From: Balneolaceae bacterium
GTDB taxonomy: Bacteria; Bacteroidota; Rhodothermia; Balneolales; Balneolaceae
Direction of reading: 5' to 3'
NCBI GenBank assembly: GCA_034521495.1
Contig: JAXHMK010000010.1
Location: 62,001-126,000, forward strand
Length of the DNA stretch: 64,000 bases
Below the pieces are notes generated by a model that saw only the letters and a program-made list of their open reading frames with translations, made no database searches and was not told the DNA's origin. A program made the position numbers and the translations under genes. Position 1 is the stretch's first letter; the number at the start of each line of letters is the position of its first letter. Positions 1 to 9,068 of the stretch are shown piece after piece.

Positions 1-1700
1 CAGCTTTTCAATAAGTCTATGCGAAGATCCATACTGGCTTTGGAATCTGTTACGCATTCAATGATCAAAGTTCCGGTTACAGCATTCAGATCGATCTTCT
101 TTAAAGAGTTGAGGGATTCAATTTTTTGATAACGAATGCCTGATGCTTTTGCAAGATGAGAAATATCTGTTTTCTGAGGAGTTTGAAAATAGGTTTGATA
201 GATCTCTTCAGGAATAGCACGATCTTCTTTCCTGTGAATGGGCAGCATCTGGAAGATATTTCCTCCCTGGTTATTTATAATAATTGCAACAAATGGCCGG
301 TCGCTATCTTGCTGAAGTGTATAGAGAGCATTGCTGTCATGCAGAAATGCTAAATCTCCAATAAAACAGCAGGTGGGCCTGTCAGATGAAAAATGAATGC
401 CGAGTGCCGTGGATAAAACTCCATCTATTCCGGCAGCTCCACGGTTCACAAACTGATTTTTCCTGGATTTTCCAAATGTAAGCATATCCCTGGCCGGCAG
501 AGAGTTGGACAGCATCACATTCCAGTTTTCAGAAAGTTGATTTGAAAAATAGTTGAACACACTGCCATCTGTCAATTCATGAGACGCGTTTATCTTTTGA
601 GCCAGTCCTTCGGATGCTTTTTTGTTGAGTGAAAGCCATTCTTCAACCCAATTTTCTGAACTGTTTGATTGAATTATTTTATGATCGATTGAATCCTGTT
701 TTCGGCAAATAATTTTATGGCTCACACTCATGGCATGATCCTGGGTAGTTCTTCTGGCCGTAAAATGAATGACCGGGATTTCTTGCCAGGCTTCCAACGC
801 CCACAGCAATGAACTTGAATAAGGTTGATCGCCAAACCGAATGATCAGATCGGGTTGAAGCCTCTGACGCATATCCGGATTTCGAATAAACTGATCGAAC
901 CGGGCAATTTGATTTGTTGTATCTGAAAGCTGACTTCCGGGTTCCGCAAGAACAGGGGCATTCAAATGATCGGCAAACAGATCAATCTGCCGGTTTAAAG
1001 CATGCTGCGGATCGGCCGGACCTGCAATTAAAAGCGGATGCTTTGAAGAAGAGATCAACTCGATAACCTCTTTACTTAATGTAATTTCAGATTGATCAGG
1101 AGAAGGGGTAAAATCCTCGGAAAATGTACTCGCTTTAAGTTTCTCTTTTTCTTCCTGAAGCGCCTCTGCTGTTGGCTCTAAAGGCTTTCGGAATGGAAGA
1201 TTAATCTGTGCGGCTCCACCTGAATCTTTCGAACATTCGATGGCTTGTTTGCCCAGGTACTCAATTCTTTTTAAATCTTCTTCCTTATTAACAGGCTCAC
1301 CCGCTTCATGAAAAAAGACGGTTTGATCTCCGAAAATCTTTATCTGATCGACGGTTTGGGAACTGCCCAGGTTTCGAAGGTTGGGTGGACGATCCGCGGT
1401 TAACAGAATCATCGGTACGCCGGATTCTTTAGCTTCAACCACAGCGGGCATATAATTGGCAACGGCAGTTCCGGAAGTACAGATCAAAACAGCAGGCATT
1501 CCCGTAGACTTCCCAATTCCAAGTGCAATAAAGGCAGCCGATCGTTCATCCAATACAACCTGTTTCTGAATTCCGGGATGAATCGCGGCGGCAAGCGTAA
1601 GCGGTGTAGATCGTGATCCGGGGGAGATTATAGCATGTCTTACGCCATTCTTATACAGAGAGTTGAGCAGTGTAGTTGACCAGGCCAGGGAATCACTCAT
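1..1700 (-). CDS. menD: MenD, 2-succinyl-5-enolpyruvyl-6-hydroxy-3-cyclohexene-1-carboxylate synthase (3' end outside window)
   Basis: Thiamine-diphosphate enzyme of menaquinone synthesis that joins isochorismate and 2-oxoglutarate (SEPHCHC synthase). Translation from the ATG at 1700 opens with the family N-terminus containing PGSRSTPLTLA, then DERSAAFIALG with the expected catalytic Glu, and later GDLAFLHDSNAL and INNQGGNIFQ, the ThDP/Mg-binding region. About 566 codons are visible; the frame is still open at base 1, so only the last few residues are missing. The start overlaps the stop of menF by 8 bases (ATGAGTGA), which implies translational coupling. Cytoplasmic. Family identification is firm; the exact C-terminus cannot be seen. 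Confidence 0.93.
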   Translation of the reverse strand, partial: MSDSLAWSTTLLNSLYKNGVRHAIISPGSRSTPLTLAAAIHPGIQKQVVLDERSAAFIALGIGKSTGMPAVLICTSGTAVANYMPAVVEAKESGVPMILLTADRPPNLRNLGSSQTVDQIKIFGDQTVFFHEAGEPVNKEEDLKRIEYLGKQAIECSKDSGGAAQINLPFRKPLEPTAEALQEEKEKLKASTFSEDFTPSPDQSEITLSKEVIELISSSKHPLLIAGPADPQHALNRQIDLFADHLNAPVLAEPGSQLSDTTNQIARFDQFIRNPDMRQRLQPDLIIRFGDQPYSSSLLWALEAWQEIPVIHFTARRTTQDHAMSVSHKIICRKQDSIDHKIIQSNSSENWVEEWLSLNKKASEGLAQKINASHELTDGSVFNYFSNQLSENWNVMLSNSLPARDMLTFGKSRKNQFVNRGAAGIDGVLSTALGIHFSSDRPTCCFIGDLAFLHDSNALYTLQQDSDRPFVAIIINNQGGNIFQMLPIHRKEDRAIPEEIYQTYFQTPQKTDISHLAKASGIRYQKIESLNSLKKIDLNAVTGTLIIECVTDSKASMDLRIDLLKS

Positions 1701-3148
1701 AATCCAACTCAAGCTGATTCAGCGCATCCATCAATGGCACGAACTTTAGCAACGTTTCATTCCATTCCTTTTCAGGATCAGAATCGGATACAATTCCACA
1801 CCCTGCAAAAAGTTCGGCTTTGTTGTCGTGTAATAGGGCACTTCGGATGGCGACAGCAAATTCGCCCGAACCTTTTAAGTTAAACCATCCCAACAGGTGC
1901 AGAATACCATCCCCGGTCGATCTGTTCAATTTCATGAATGTAGGGTACAGATTCGTCTCGCGGATATCCTCCAACAGCAGGAGTTGGATGCAGTTGCTGA
2001 ACCAACTCATGTATTTCAACTCCCTCTTTTATAGACGCCCGGATGGGGGTGAAGAGATGTTGAACATTTTGCAGTTTTTTGATCTGCGGCCGTTCAGGGT
2101 GTTCAACAGAATCACTGTAGGGCTTAAGATTGTCATCAATCGCCTGGACAACAAACTTGTGTTCTTCGCGGTCTTTGGGACTGTTGAGAAGCGTATGAGC
2201 CAGGGAAGCATCTTCTATGGCACTTTGTCCCCGCGAGATACTTCCAGCCAGGCCCTCGGTTAAGAATGTTCCATTATTGAAAGATGCAAGACGTTCGGGC
2301 GATGCTCCGATAAATGACGTGCGGGGATCTCGTTGGATCATAAAATTGTAACATGCGGGATATTTCTCACGCAGTTTATGTGCAATTACAGTTGGAACGA
2401 GTTCCCGTTTCGATTCAAAAGAAACAGAACGTGCCAACACAATTTTTTCAAATTTCTCTTGGCCAATGAGTTTTTTAGCATTTTCAACTTTAGAAAACCA
2501 TCGTTCGCGATCTTCCGGGGCTTGAAGAGTACACAGAATATTCGATTGAGTTTTCTCTTCTTGATCGGTGTGCTGCAACTTTCCTGCAAGATTTAAAAAA
2601 TCCGTGATTTTCGAGATAATTTCCTGGTAGATCTCATCTGCTGCTCGTTCCCTTTTTTCAATTGCCAGCGTTAACAGGTGTAAATGCCCAACCTCTATCA
2701 ACATCCATTCGGGGAGTACAAACCGGGCAGCTCCAAATCTTTTCCAAATTTGCCCCACATTATGATCGGTAAAGGAATATCCTCCTAAGAAAAGCGGACC
2801 AGCCATAGAGTGTTGGATGGCGGTATAGGCTTGAATTTGATCTTTTACCCGGATGGTTTGATTTGTGATCTCCTCAAACCTGTTTTTTCCCGTTGCTTTG
2901 AGTTCCCGAACCATTCCGGCTGCGGAGATGGATATCGAATTTTCCGGATGAGCCCAATAAAACTTCTCATCGTAATTGGGGTTCAGTTCAAGTGCTGCCA
3001 GCGGATCAATTCCCGCAATTGGGAGAGTGATGGATAGCAGGGGAGCCTTTTTCTCATTAATTTTTCTGAGAAAATCAGTAAATGCCGGTGATTCGAGCGA
3101 CTCTATAAATGTAGTAGGAGTTACAAAATCTGAATTCTTGCGATCCAT
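1693..3148 (-). pseudogene. menF: MenF-type isochorismate synthase, broken by a one-base frameshift
   Basis: Chorismate-binding enzyme that converts chorismate to isochorismate, the first step of menaquinone synthesis. From the ATG at 3148 the frame carries FEKIVLARSVSFES, FIGASPERLASF, LAGSISRGQSA and LHPTPAVGGYPRDES, then reads IDRGWYSAPVGMV and stops at 1880. The rest of the family C-terminus (GSGEFAVAIRSALL, LFAGCGIVSDSDPEKEWNET) continues in another frame to 1693. Removing one A opposite position 1888 restores the expected PVGW junction. All catalytic blocks are otherwise intact, so this is a recent mutation or a sequencing error. It sits directly upstream of menD, which it overlaps by 8 bases. 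Confidence 0.88.
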
Positions 3149-3295
3149 AAAAATTCAACTCTTTGTTTCAGTACTTTCAATATAAATTGAAAACAGATCA
3201 TTCCAAAAATCTATTAACTACAATGAATTGGCAGACAAACAGTAGAGTCAGTTCAATAAATGTAAGGAAAAAGCTAAAAAATGCCTTGAGCATGC

Positions 3296-3571
3296 TTATT
3301 CAGCATCGTCAACGGTACCGTTATTGAACGGGTTTTGGATGCCGTATTCATTGGGATCAAATTCGGCGAGTTCAAAAAAGTAATCCCACGCCAGTTTACT
3401 TTGTCCGTTGTCTTCAACCCAATTCGGATGGCTCTGTTTAATCAGCCCGACAACTCGTTTGGCGTATTTCAGGCGTTCGTCAAAATCATCAATTCGGGGT
3501 ATAGCGGCAATCATCAGGTCCAGGTTGTACCCGCAATCGTAATCTTTTGGTTTGTGTTGTTCTAAAAACAT
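3296..3571 (-). CDS. Small acidic protein resembling DUF4290
   Basis: A 91-residue soluble protein with no signal peptide or membrane segment. The central part, DDFDERLKYAKRVVGLI followed by KLAWDYFFELAEFDPNEY, resembles the DUF4290 family of Bacteroidota (ERxxxAxxVxxxM ... KLWDxLxxMSDF pattern). It is encoded on the same strand as menF-menD, 147 bases upstream of menF, and may be transcribed separately. Function unknown. The family call rests on remembered motif similarity. Confidence 0.6.
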   Translation of the reverse strand: MFLEQHKPKDYDCGYNLDLMIAAIPRIDDFDERLKYAKRVVGLIKQSHPNWVEDNGQSKLAWDYFFELAEFDPNEYGIQNPFNNGTVDDAE

Positions 3572-4433
3572 GAAAGGTTATTTCTTAAGATAAGTGCTAA
3601 TGAAGATAAGCAGAATGAGTAGAAATTGTATAATTAAAATTAATAGTACTACCACATCTGTCCAAAACGTTTCTCTCTGATCAGCGAATGCGCAGTACTT
3701 ATTTAGTGCGAAAAGACGCTCGGTTCAAAGACCATTCATCGTTTCGCCCTCTCCCCAACCCCTCTCCCGCGGGAGAGGGGCGAAGGGGTGAGGGGGACAT
3801 ACCAGTTTTACCAGTGGTTCGATTTTTATCTACAGATCGCCAAACAGATACAATGCTGATCAATATGATTAGGTGTTAGAAAACCTCAATTCAGGGGTTT
3901 GGTTTTGTTATCTTATAAATACCTTCTCTCAGAGATAAAAAAGACAGATTTCTTCTCATTTTTTAAATGTCTTGGACAGCTATGTACTACTACCTAAAAT
4001 GAGGGAGTTTTTTATTTTCAGATGTTGAAAATTAAATCAGCACTATCCTCAATCAACCGATACGATGGTGGTATCAATGCACTCTCATTTATATCTGTTT
4101 GATTTGGTATCCTTTTAGCCTTTGGATGAGTTCACCATCTGCTCTTAAGTACCGTTAGTTACAGCAGATGGTAATACTTTTGTCTTCGGATCTTATAGCG
4201 AAGAATGCATCGAAGGTGCTATAGATTCAATAAAACAATCTATGCCAGTAAATATTCAAAAAAGATGTTCAATGAGTTGCTAAAGCGGCTGCCATTTCCA
4301 TTTGTAAATGGGTTTAAACTGTTCAGAGAATGTGGATTTTAACGAACTGAAACCATCTGCTGAGTTCACTAAAAACGGGAATAAAAATTACTATATTTAG
4401 GCTTTAATAAAACAGACCATAGAAGAAGTTTTT
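3572..4433. other. 862-base gap with a dispersed repeat and possible decayed coding fragments
   Basis: No convincing intact gene. It contains the palindromic CCGCGG repeat listed separately. Between about 4020 and 4345 short open stretches in different frames look protein-like: one reads VTADGNTFVFGSYSEECIEG near 4155, another LLKRLPFPFVNGFKLFREC near 4275. They are interrupted by stops and frame changes, which is what a decayed gene would look like, but I do not recognise the family. The promoter of the downstream synthase should lie near 4390-4430. Confidence 0.4.
3731..3796 (+). repeat. Dispersed palindromic repeat centred on CTCTCCCGCGGGAGAG, copy 1
   Basis: A GC-rich stretch with the perfect palindrome CCCCTCTCCCGCGGGAGAGGGG, here described by its core, flanked by C-rich and G-rich arms. 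The same sequence, including the flank ACCATTCATCGTTT, occurs inverted at 21138-21205. It is intergenic, far richer in GC than its surroundings, and any open frame through it is probably not a gene. Confidence 0.85.
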
Positions 4434-5417
4434 ATGATACAGCATTCGATACTTGAGTCTATTGGAAAGACTCCCTTAGTTCAGCTTCGAAAAGTTACAG
4501 ACGGCATAAAAGCAACCGTAGCGGCTAAAGTTGAATATCTAAATCCCGGTCAGAGTGTAAAGGACCGGATTGCCATTAAAATGATTGATGACGCCGAGGA
4601 GAAAGGCTTGATCAAACCCGGGGGGACCATCATTGAAGGAACCTCAGGAAATACCGGGATGGGACTTGCACTTGTGGCAGCCGTTCGGGGCTATAACTGT
4701 ATTTTTACCACTACAGATAAACAGAGTAAAGAAAAGGTAGATCTGTTAAGAGCTTTAGGAGCTGAAGTTAAAGTTTGTCCCACCAATGTTGAACCGGATG
4801 ACCCTAAAAGTTACTACTCCGTTGCAAAACGTCTGAGTGAAGAGATTCCGAACTCATACTATCCCAACCAGTATGAAAATTTGAGCAATACCCAGGCCCA
4901 CTACGAAACAACTGGTCCTGAAATTTGGGAGCAAACAGAAGGAAAGATTACACATTATGCCTGCGGAATGGGAACCGGCGGAACTATTTCGGGAACGGCA
5001 AAATATTTAAAAGAGCAAAATCCCGACATCAAAGTGATAGGAATTGACAGCGTTGGATCAGTTTACAAACATTACTTCGAAACGGGAGAATTTAGTAAGG
5101 AGGAAATAAAACCCTATAAAACCGAAGGTATCGGTGAAGACATTATTCCCCAAAATGTAGATTTTGACCTGATTGATGATGTTGTCCAGGTGAATGATAA
5201 ACAGGCTTTTTTGATGACAAGGGAGCTTGCAAAAAATGAGGGATTGTTTGTTGGCGGATCATGTGGTGCAGCGGTTCACGGTGCATTGGAATATGCAAAA
5301 AGAGCCGATCTGGAAAGCAGTGATCTTATGGTTATTATTCTACCCGACAGCGGAACACGTTATATATCAAAAATCTACAATGACGAGTGGATGCGTGAGA
5401 ACAATTATTTCGATTAA
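4434..5417 (+). CDS. PLP-dependent cystathionine beta-synthase / cysteine synthase family enzyme
   Basis: A 327-residue fold-type II PLP enzyme. Lys43 in NPGQSVKDR is the expected Schiff-base lysine, TSGNTG (70-75) binds the PLP phosphate, and GMGTGGTISG is the glycine loop. The segment after residue 95 (FTTTDKQSKEKVDLLRALGA, then VEPDDPKSYYSVAKRL) matches cystathionine beta-synthases better than O-acetylserine sulfhydrylases. The C-terminal CBS regulatory domains of eukaryotic enzymes are absent. The likely reaction is serine plus homocysteine to cystathionine; cysteine synthase activity cannot be excluded. The DUF3467 gene follows after 21 bases, probably in the same transcript. Confidence 0.88.
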   Translation: MIQHSILESIGKTPLVQLRKVTDGIKATVAAKVEYLNPGQSVKDRIAIKMIDDAEEKGLIKPGGTIIEGTSGNTGMGLALVAAVRGYNCIFTTTDKQSKEKVDLLRALGAEVKVCPTNVEPDDPKSYYSVAKRLSEEIPNSYYPNQYENLSNTQAHYETTGPEIWEQTEGKITHYACGMGTGGTISGTAKYLKEQNPDIKVIGIDSVGSVYKHYFETGEFSKEEIKPYKTEGIGEDIIPQNVDFDLIDDVVQVNDKQAFLMTRELAKNEGLFVGGSCGAAVHGALEYAKRADLESSDLMVIILPDSGTRYISKIYNDEWMRENNYFD

Positions 5418-5438
5418 ATTTAGAATTAACTATACAAT

Positions 5439-5765
5439 ATGGACTCAATGAATCCTAAGAAGCCCAAAAAAGGAAAGAATATAGAGATTGAACTGAAAGA
5501 AGAGGAGGCTACCGGCACCTATTCAAACCTGGTGATGATTACTCATTCTCCCTCGGAGTTTGTGTTTGATTTTATCTCCATGATGCCAGCCGTTAAAAAA
5601 GCAAAAGTAGTGAAGCGTTTGGTTTTAACGCCCGATCATGCAAAAAGGCTGGCCAATGCACTGAATGAAAATTTGAAGAAGTACGAGAAGGAACACGGTC
5701 CTATCACAACAAAAGAGAAGTTCGATATGCCCTTTAACTATCGTGGACCGAAACCCGAGGCGTAA
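5439..5765 (+). CDS. DUF3467 domain protein
   Basis: A 108-residue soluble protein. After a lysine-rich start, the block IEIELKEEEATGTYSNLVMI, HSPSEFVFDFISMMP and RLVLTPDHAKRLANALNENL is the DUF3467 signature, found as single-domain proteins across Bacteroidota; the biochemical role is unknown. It lies 21 bases after the cystathionine beta-synthase-like gene. The last codons (PFNYRGPK) are repeated 417 bases downstream in the intergenic region. Confidence 0.85.
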   Translation: MDSMNPKKPKKGKNIEIELKEEEATGTYSNLVMITHSPSEFVFDFISMMPAVKKAKVVKRLVLTPDHAKRLANALNENLKKYEKEHGPITTKEKFDMPFNYRGPKPEA

Positions 5766-6196
5766 CAGAATTGTCAGTCATCGAAAGCAACTAATTTTGC
5801 CCAAAAGCGGGGCAAAACCATTGAAGAGGTGACAGAAAATTTGACCAGGGTTCCAACTTTCAATCATAAGTTAGATTTCTCGTCCTTCGGCCTTGATTGG
5901 TGGAGGGATTGCATGGTTTGCAACACAGCACGGGAGAAATCGCTCTGCGCGCTCGCTTTGTGAGCATTCGCAGAGTGTACCCGTGCGTGTAAACCATGCC
6001 CCGGAAGCAATCACAGCCGGGAGTTTTTGATTACTTTTGGCGGTCCAAAAGTAATAGGGAAGAAATTACATGAGACTTTTATGTTGTATAAAGACGTATT
6101 TTATGAATCTGGTAGCGTTTTTAACACAAACACTCATCCGGTGACTCCATTTAACTATCGCGGACCGAAATTCGGAAGTATAAAAAACTGCCGTCA
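5766..6196. repeat. Intergenic repeat-rich segment with a second copy of the DUF3467 gene tail
   Basis: No credible gene. The stretch holds a perfect inverted repeat ATTACTTTTGG/CCAAAAGTAAT (6030-6055), of a type scattered between genes in many Bacteroidota. At 6147-6174 it repeats 24 of 28 bases of 5730-5757, the end of the DUF3467 gene, and would encode the same PFNYRGPK. It looks like an insertion that duplicated the gene end, or the scar of a lost second copy. Confidence 0.6.
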
Positions 6197-7276
6197 CTAC
6201 TTCCTTGTAAACAGAAGCAGTATTATTCCTAATATCAGGAAAAAGGCATGAGGAAAGACTGCAGCAAATATTGGTGAGAGAGTATCTGCTGCTCCGAATG
6301 GTTCAATTACTTTCATCATTACGAGGTAGATAAAGCTGATACCGAGGCCGGCTGCTATATAGAATCCTTTTCCGCCTTTCCGCTTATCGGCAGCCAGGGC
6401 AAAGCCAATGAGGCTAACTACCACAATCGAAAATGGGTAAGCTATTCTGCCATAAAGTTGAACTTTAGGTAAACTAATTCCGCCGGCTCCGATACGTTCT
6501 ATGGATTGAATGTACTGGAACGCTTTTGGATATGTAAGTTGATAAATATCAGAAGTCCGGCGGGCCAGGTCTCTCGGTAAAATATTGATATCAAACACTT
6601 CACGCTCAGAAGATTTCACCTCTACCTTTTTATCTCTCATGATACGGGTAGTGGGCCTGTCGATAACCCAGTGAGAGGTTGAATCAACCCACATCATACG
6701 GCTGGCTTGTGTGATACGGTCAATATTGTTGCCGTTAAATTCAGTTAGAAATACACGATAGCCAACGTTTGTATTCGGATCAAAAAAGTTGATGTTGATA
6801 ATTGTGCTGTCTGAATCCTGGCGAAATATTCCGCCCCGGTCAATCCGTTCACTTCCCTTAGACAGAAACTCCTGCTCGAACTCGATACGCTCCGAATTTG
6901 CCTCCGGGATGATATATGCGTCCAGATAACTGATAATACCGGCAAGAAACACACCAATAAAAAGATAGGGTAAAACCAGCCGGTATAAACTGATACCAGA
7001 TGCTTTGATAGCTGTAATTTCAAGGCGTTCCGTCATTTGGCCGGTTAAAAACAGGCAGGCTGTAAACACAGCAACCGGTATAACCAGGCGAATCATTTCC
7101 GGGATATAATTGAAATAGTACTGATTCCAAATTTGGGCAAATGTGGCTCCCTTGTCGGCAAAATCATCACTGTTCTCCGAAAAATCGATTAGAATGAAGA
7201 TACAGATCAATACAGCCAGCATGAAAACTGTCAGTATCAGGATGCGGAAAAAAATATACCGATCAAGTTTTTTCAT
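6197..7276 (-). CDS. LptG-like permease of the LPS transport (Lpt) ABC exporter
   Basis: A YjgP/YjgQ family inner-membrane protein, 359 residues. It has an N-terminal membrane helix (ILILTVFMLAVLICIFILI), a second near residue 65, a third near 105, a soluble periplasmic domain, and three helices at the C-terminus ending in FLILGIILLLF. With LptB it extracts LPS from the inner membrane and passes it to the periplasmic bridge. It overlaps the upstream paralogue by 14 bases, so the two are co-translated. Assignment to LptG over LptF follows only from order and the shorter periplasmic domain. Confidence 0.85.
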   Translation of the reverse strand: MKKLDRYIFFRILILTVFMLAVLICIFILIDFSENSDDFADKGATFAQIWNQYYFNYIPEMIRLVIPVAVFTACLFLTGQMTERLEITAIKASGISLYRLVLPYLFIGVFLAGIISYLDAYIIPEANSERIEFEQEFLSKGSERIDRGGIFRQDSDSTIININFFDPNTNVGYRVFLTEFNGNNIDRITQASRMMWVDSTSHWVIDRPTTRIMRDKKVEVKSSEREVFDINILPRDLARRTSDIYQLTYPKAFQYIQSIERIGAGGISLPKVQLYGRIAYPFSIVVVSLIGFALAADKRKGGKGFYIAAGLGISFIYLVMMKVIEPFGAADTLSPIFAAVFPHAFFLILGIILLLFTRK

Positions 7277-8684
7277 TTCTGTGGAATAGTTTAGTGATTC
7301 GAATAGATGAACTTACATGAAGTGTAAGAATGATGCCGATGAACAAGTAGAAAATATTAATTCCCCACATTCCCATAAAAGGGCTTATAAGCCCCCTGTC
7401 GGCCAATTTCTCCCCCTGGATAACGGCAAGGAAATAGATCGTCAACAGAACAGAGCTGATAATTGCCGCAAATCCAAGATTACCTCTTTTGGTGAGCATT
7501 CCGATAGGAGCACCTACTAAAACAAAAATAACACAGGCAAAGGGAATGGAGAGTTTTTTGTGTATTTCAATCATAAACTCTGCAATTCTGGTATCTCTCC
7601 AGGAGAGGTTCGTTTCGAGGTTTTCGAGTTCGGGCCTGTAGCGGTCCATTACACTCATTGCACGATTGATAGAAGAAACTTTGGCTGTTGGATTTGGCAG
7701 TTCATTAACAACGGCAAACTGCGATTCAAATAATTGCAGGGTGTCTTTAAGCGTCTCCTCCTTTAACTCAAAAATACGGTTTGGCTCAAAATGAAAGGGA
7801 AGACTGACATTTCGGGAAATATTATTTTTAAATTTTTCTACCTCGTTTGTTTTTTCCCGATTCAATGAATCGATAACGGCAAGCATCGCTTCGGCACTCA
7901 TGGTTCGGTCTGTTCGGCTTCGTTGCTTTGGGTTTGAACGCGAAAAGGAGAGATCCGAGAGATCAAATGTCATCCTGTATTTTTCAAATGAGCTGCGTTC
8001 AATGGTTCCGCTTGTTGCGTCACTGCCGGGAATAAACCGAAGAGAGGTTCCATCCAAGAGGAAAAGTGAAAGTGTAACATCGTTCGGTGTTTCCAGCCAG
8101 CCGCGTTCCGCAGTAATAACAGCCCGGTTTTTTGAATCAGAGGGCTCCTGGAATACCTGTATATTATAAAGAGAGTCGGTTTCCGAGTTAATCTCTTTTA
8201 TTAAAAAAGTATATCCATCAATATCATTATAAAATGTTGACGGCTTGAGATCGAAGGCCGGTTTTTGAGTTCTTATATCAATAAACAACGATCTGGCTTT
8301 GTGATTCGATTCCGGCAGTACATAGTTTGAAAAATAACCCATAAACAGAAACAGGAGAAATCCTGCTCCAATCACGGGCGTAATCAGTTTTATGGGATTA
8401 ATACCGGCAGCACGGACAGCTGTCAGCTCGTTCCATTCAGAAAATTTTCCAAATGCAATAAGGGTAGAAACCAGTACGGCCATGGGAGCTGCCAAAACCA
8501 CCATGTAGGCAAGGTTGTTTAAGATCAACTCAATGATAATTCGTATAGGCAGACCTTTTCCTACAAGTTTATCCACATGCAGTATCAAGAACTGCATTAA
8601 CAGAACAAACATCAGTGTTGTAAAACAGAACAGAAACGGCCCAATGTGTTTCTTTAGTAAATCGAGTTGAACGTTATTTAACAT
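7263..8684 (-). CDS. LptF-like permease of the LPS transport (Lpt) ABC exporter
   Basis: A YjgP/YjgQ family permease of 473 residues, the first gene of a two-gene operon. LLKKHIGPFLFCFTTLMFVLLMQFLIL forms the first membrane span, and the conserved NELTAVRAAGINPIKLI loop follows the next helices. A large periplasmic domain with a charged insert (about residues 270-370) makes it longer than typical LptF. Three C-terminal helices follow. It partners with the downstream permease to form the transmembrane part of the Lpt ABC transporter. The operon is divergent from sprA across 384 bases. Confidence 0.87.
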   Translation of the reverse strand: MLNNVQLDLLKKHIGPFLFCFTTLMFVLLMQFLILHVDKLVGKGLPIRIIIELILNNLAYMVVLAAPMAVLVSTLIAFGKFSEWNELTAVRAAGINPIKLITPVIGAGFLLFLFMGYFSNYVLPESNHKARSLFIDIRTQKPAFDLKPSTFYNDIDGYTFLIKEINSETDSLYNIQVFQEPSDSKNRAVITAERGWLETPNDVTLSLFLLDGTSLRFIPGSDATSGTIERSSFEKYRMTFDLSDLSFSRSNPKQRSRTDRTMSAEAMLAVIDSLNREKTNEVEKFKNNISRNVSLPFHFEPNRIFELKEETLKDTLQLFESQFAVVNELPNPTAKVSSINRAMSVMDRYRPELENLETNLSWRDTRIAEFMIEIHKKLSIPFACVIFVLVGAPIGMLTKRGNLGFAAIISSVLLTIYFLAVIQGEKLADRGLISPFMGMWGINIFYLFIGIILTLHVSSSIRITKLFHRNEKT

Positions 8685-9068
8685 ATCAGCTGAATATAAG
8701 GCCTTAATTGATGAGCGTACAATCTTTTAAGTGTTCGTCACTTTTTCTGATAATCTGCTTTTAGAATCTTTAAATAAGGGGTTAACAATTTGAATCACGT
8801 TATAATCATCAACAGTAACGTCTGCAATTCCAATAAATGATAATAAACAGAGTTGACAGGATAATACTTTCAACATTTGGGTGAATACTTTATTATTCTT
8901 TTCGGTTTCTGATTAAACATTCATTAAAAACAGTCCTATCGCAGTATCGCTACGACGTTTTGAATTTTAAGACTCTTACAGTTCTATTTAGTGTTTGTGT
9001 AATAAAACTTAAAGACACTATTTATACTGTAAATTATTGTTGCAAGCCTGAAAAAATTAATCAACTCT
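8685..9068. other. Divergent intergenic region between the lpt operon and sprA
   Basis: An AT-rich gap of 384 bases that must hold the promoters for both directions. I found no hairpin, tandem repeat or open frame that can be supported, and no strong match to the Bacteroidota -7 element at a clear distance from either start. Confidence 0.5.

Noticed and set aside
3688-3879. 63-codon frame across the CCGCGG repeat
   Set aside because: Most of it is the palindromic repeat and its GC-rich arms; no ribosome binding site or motif.
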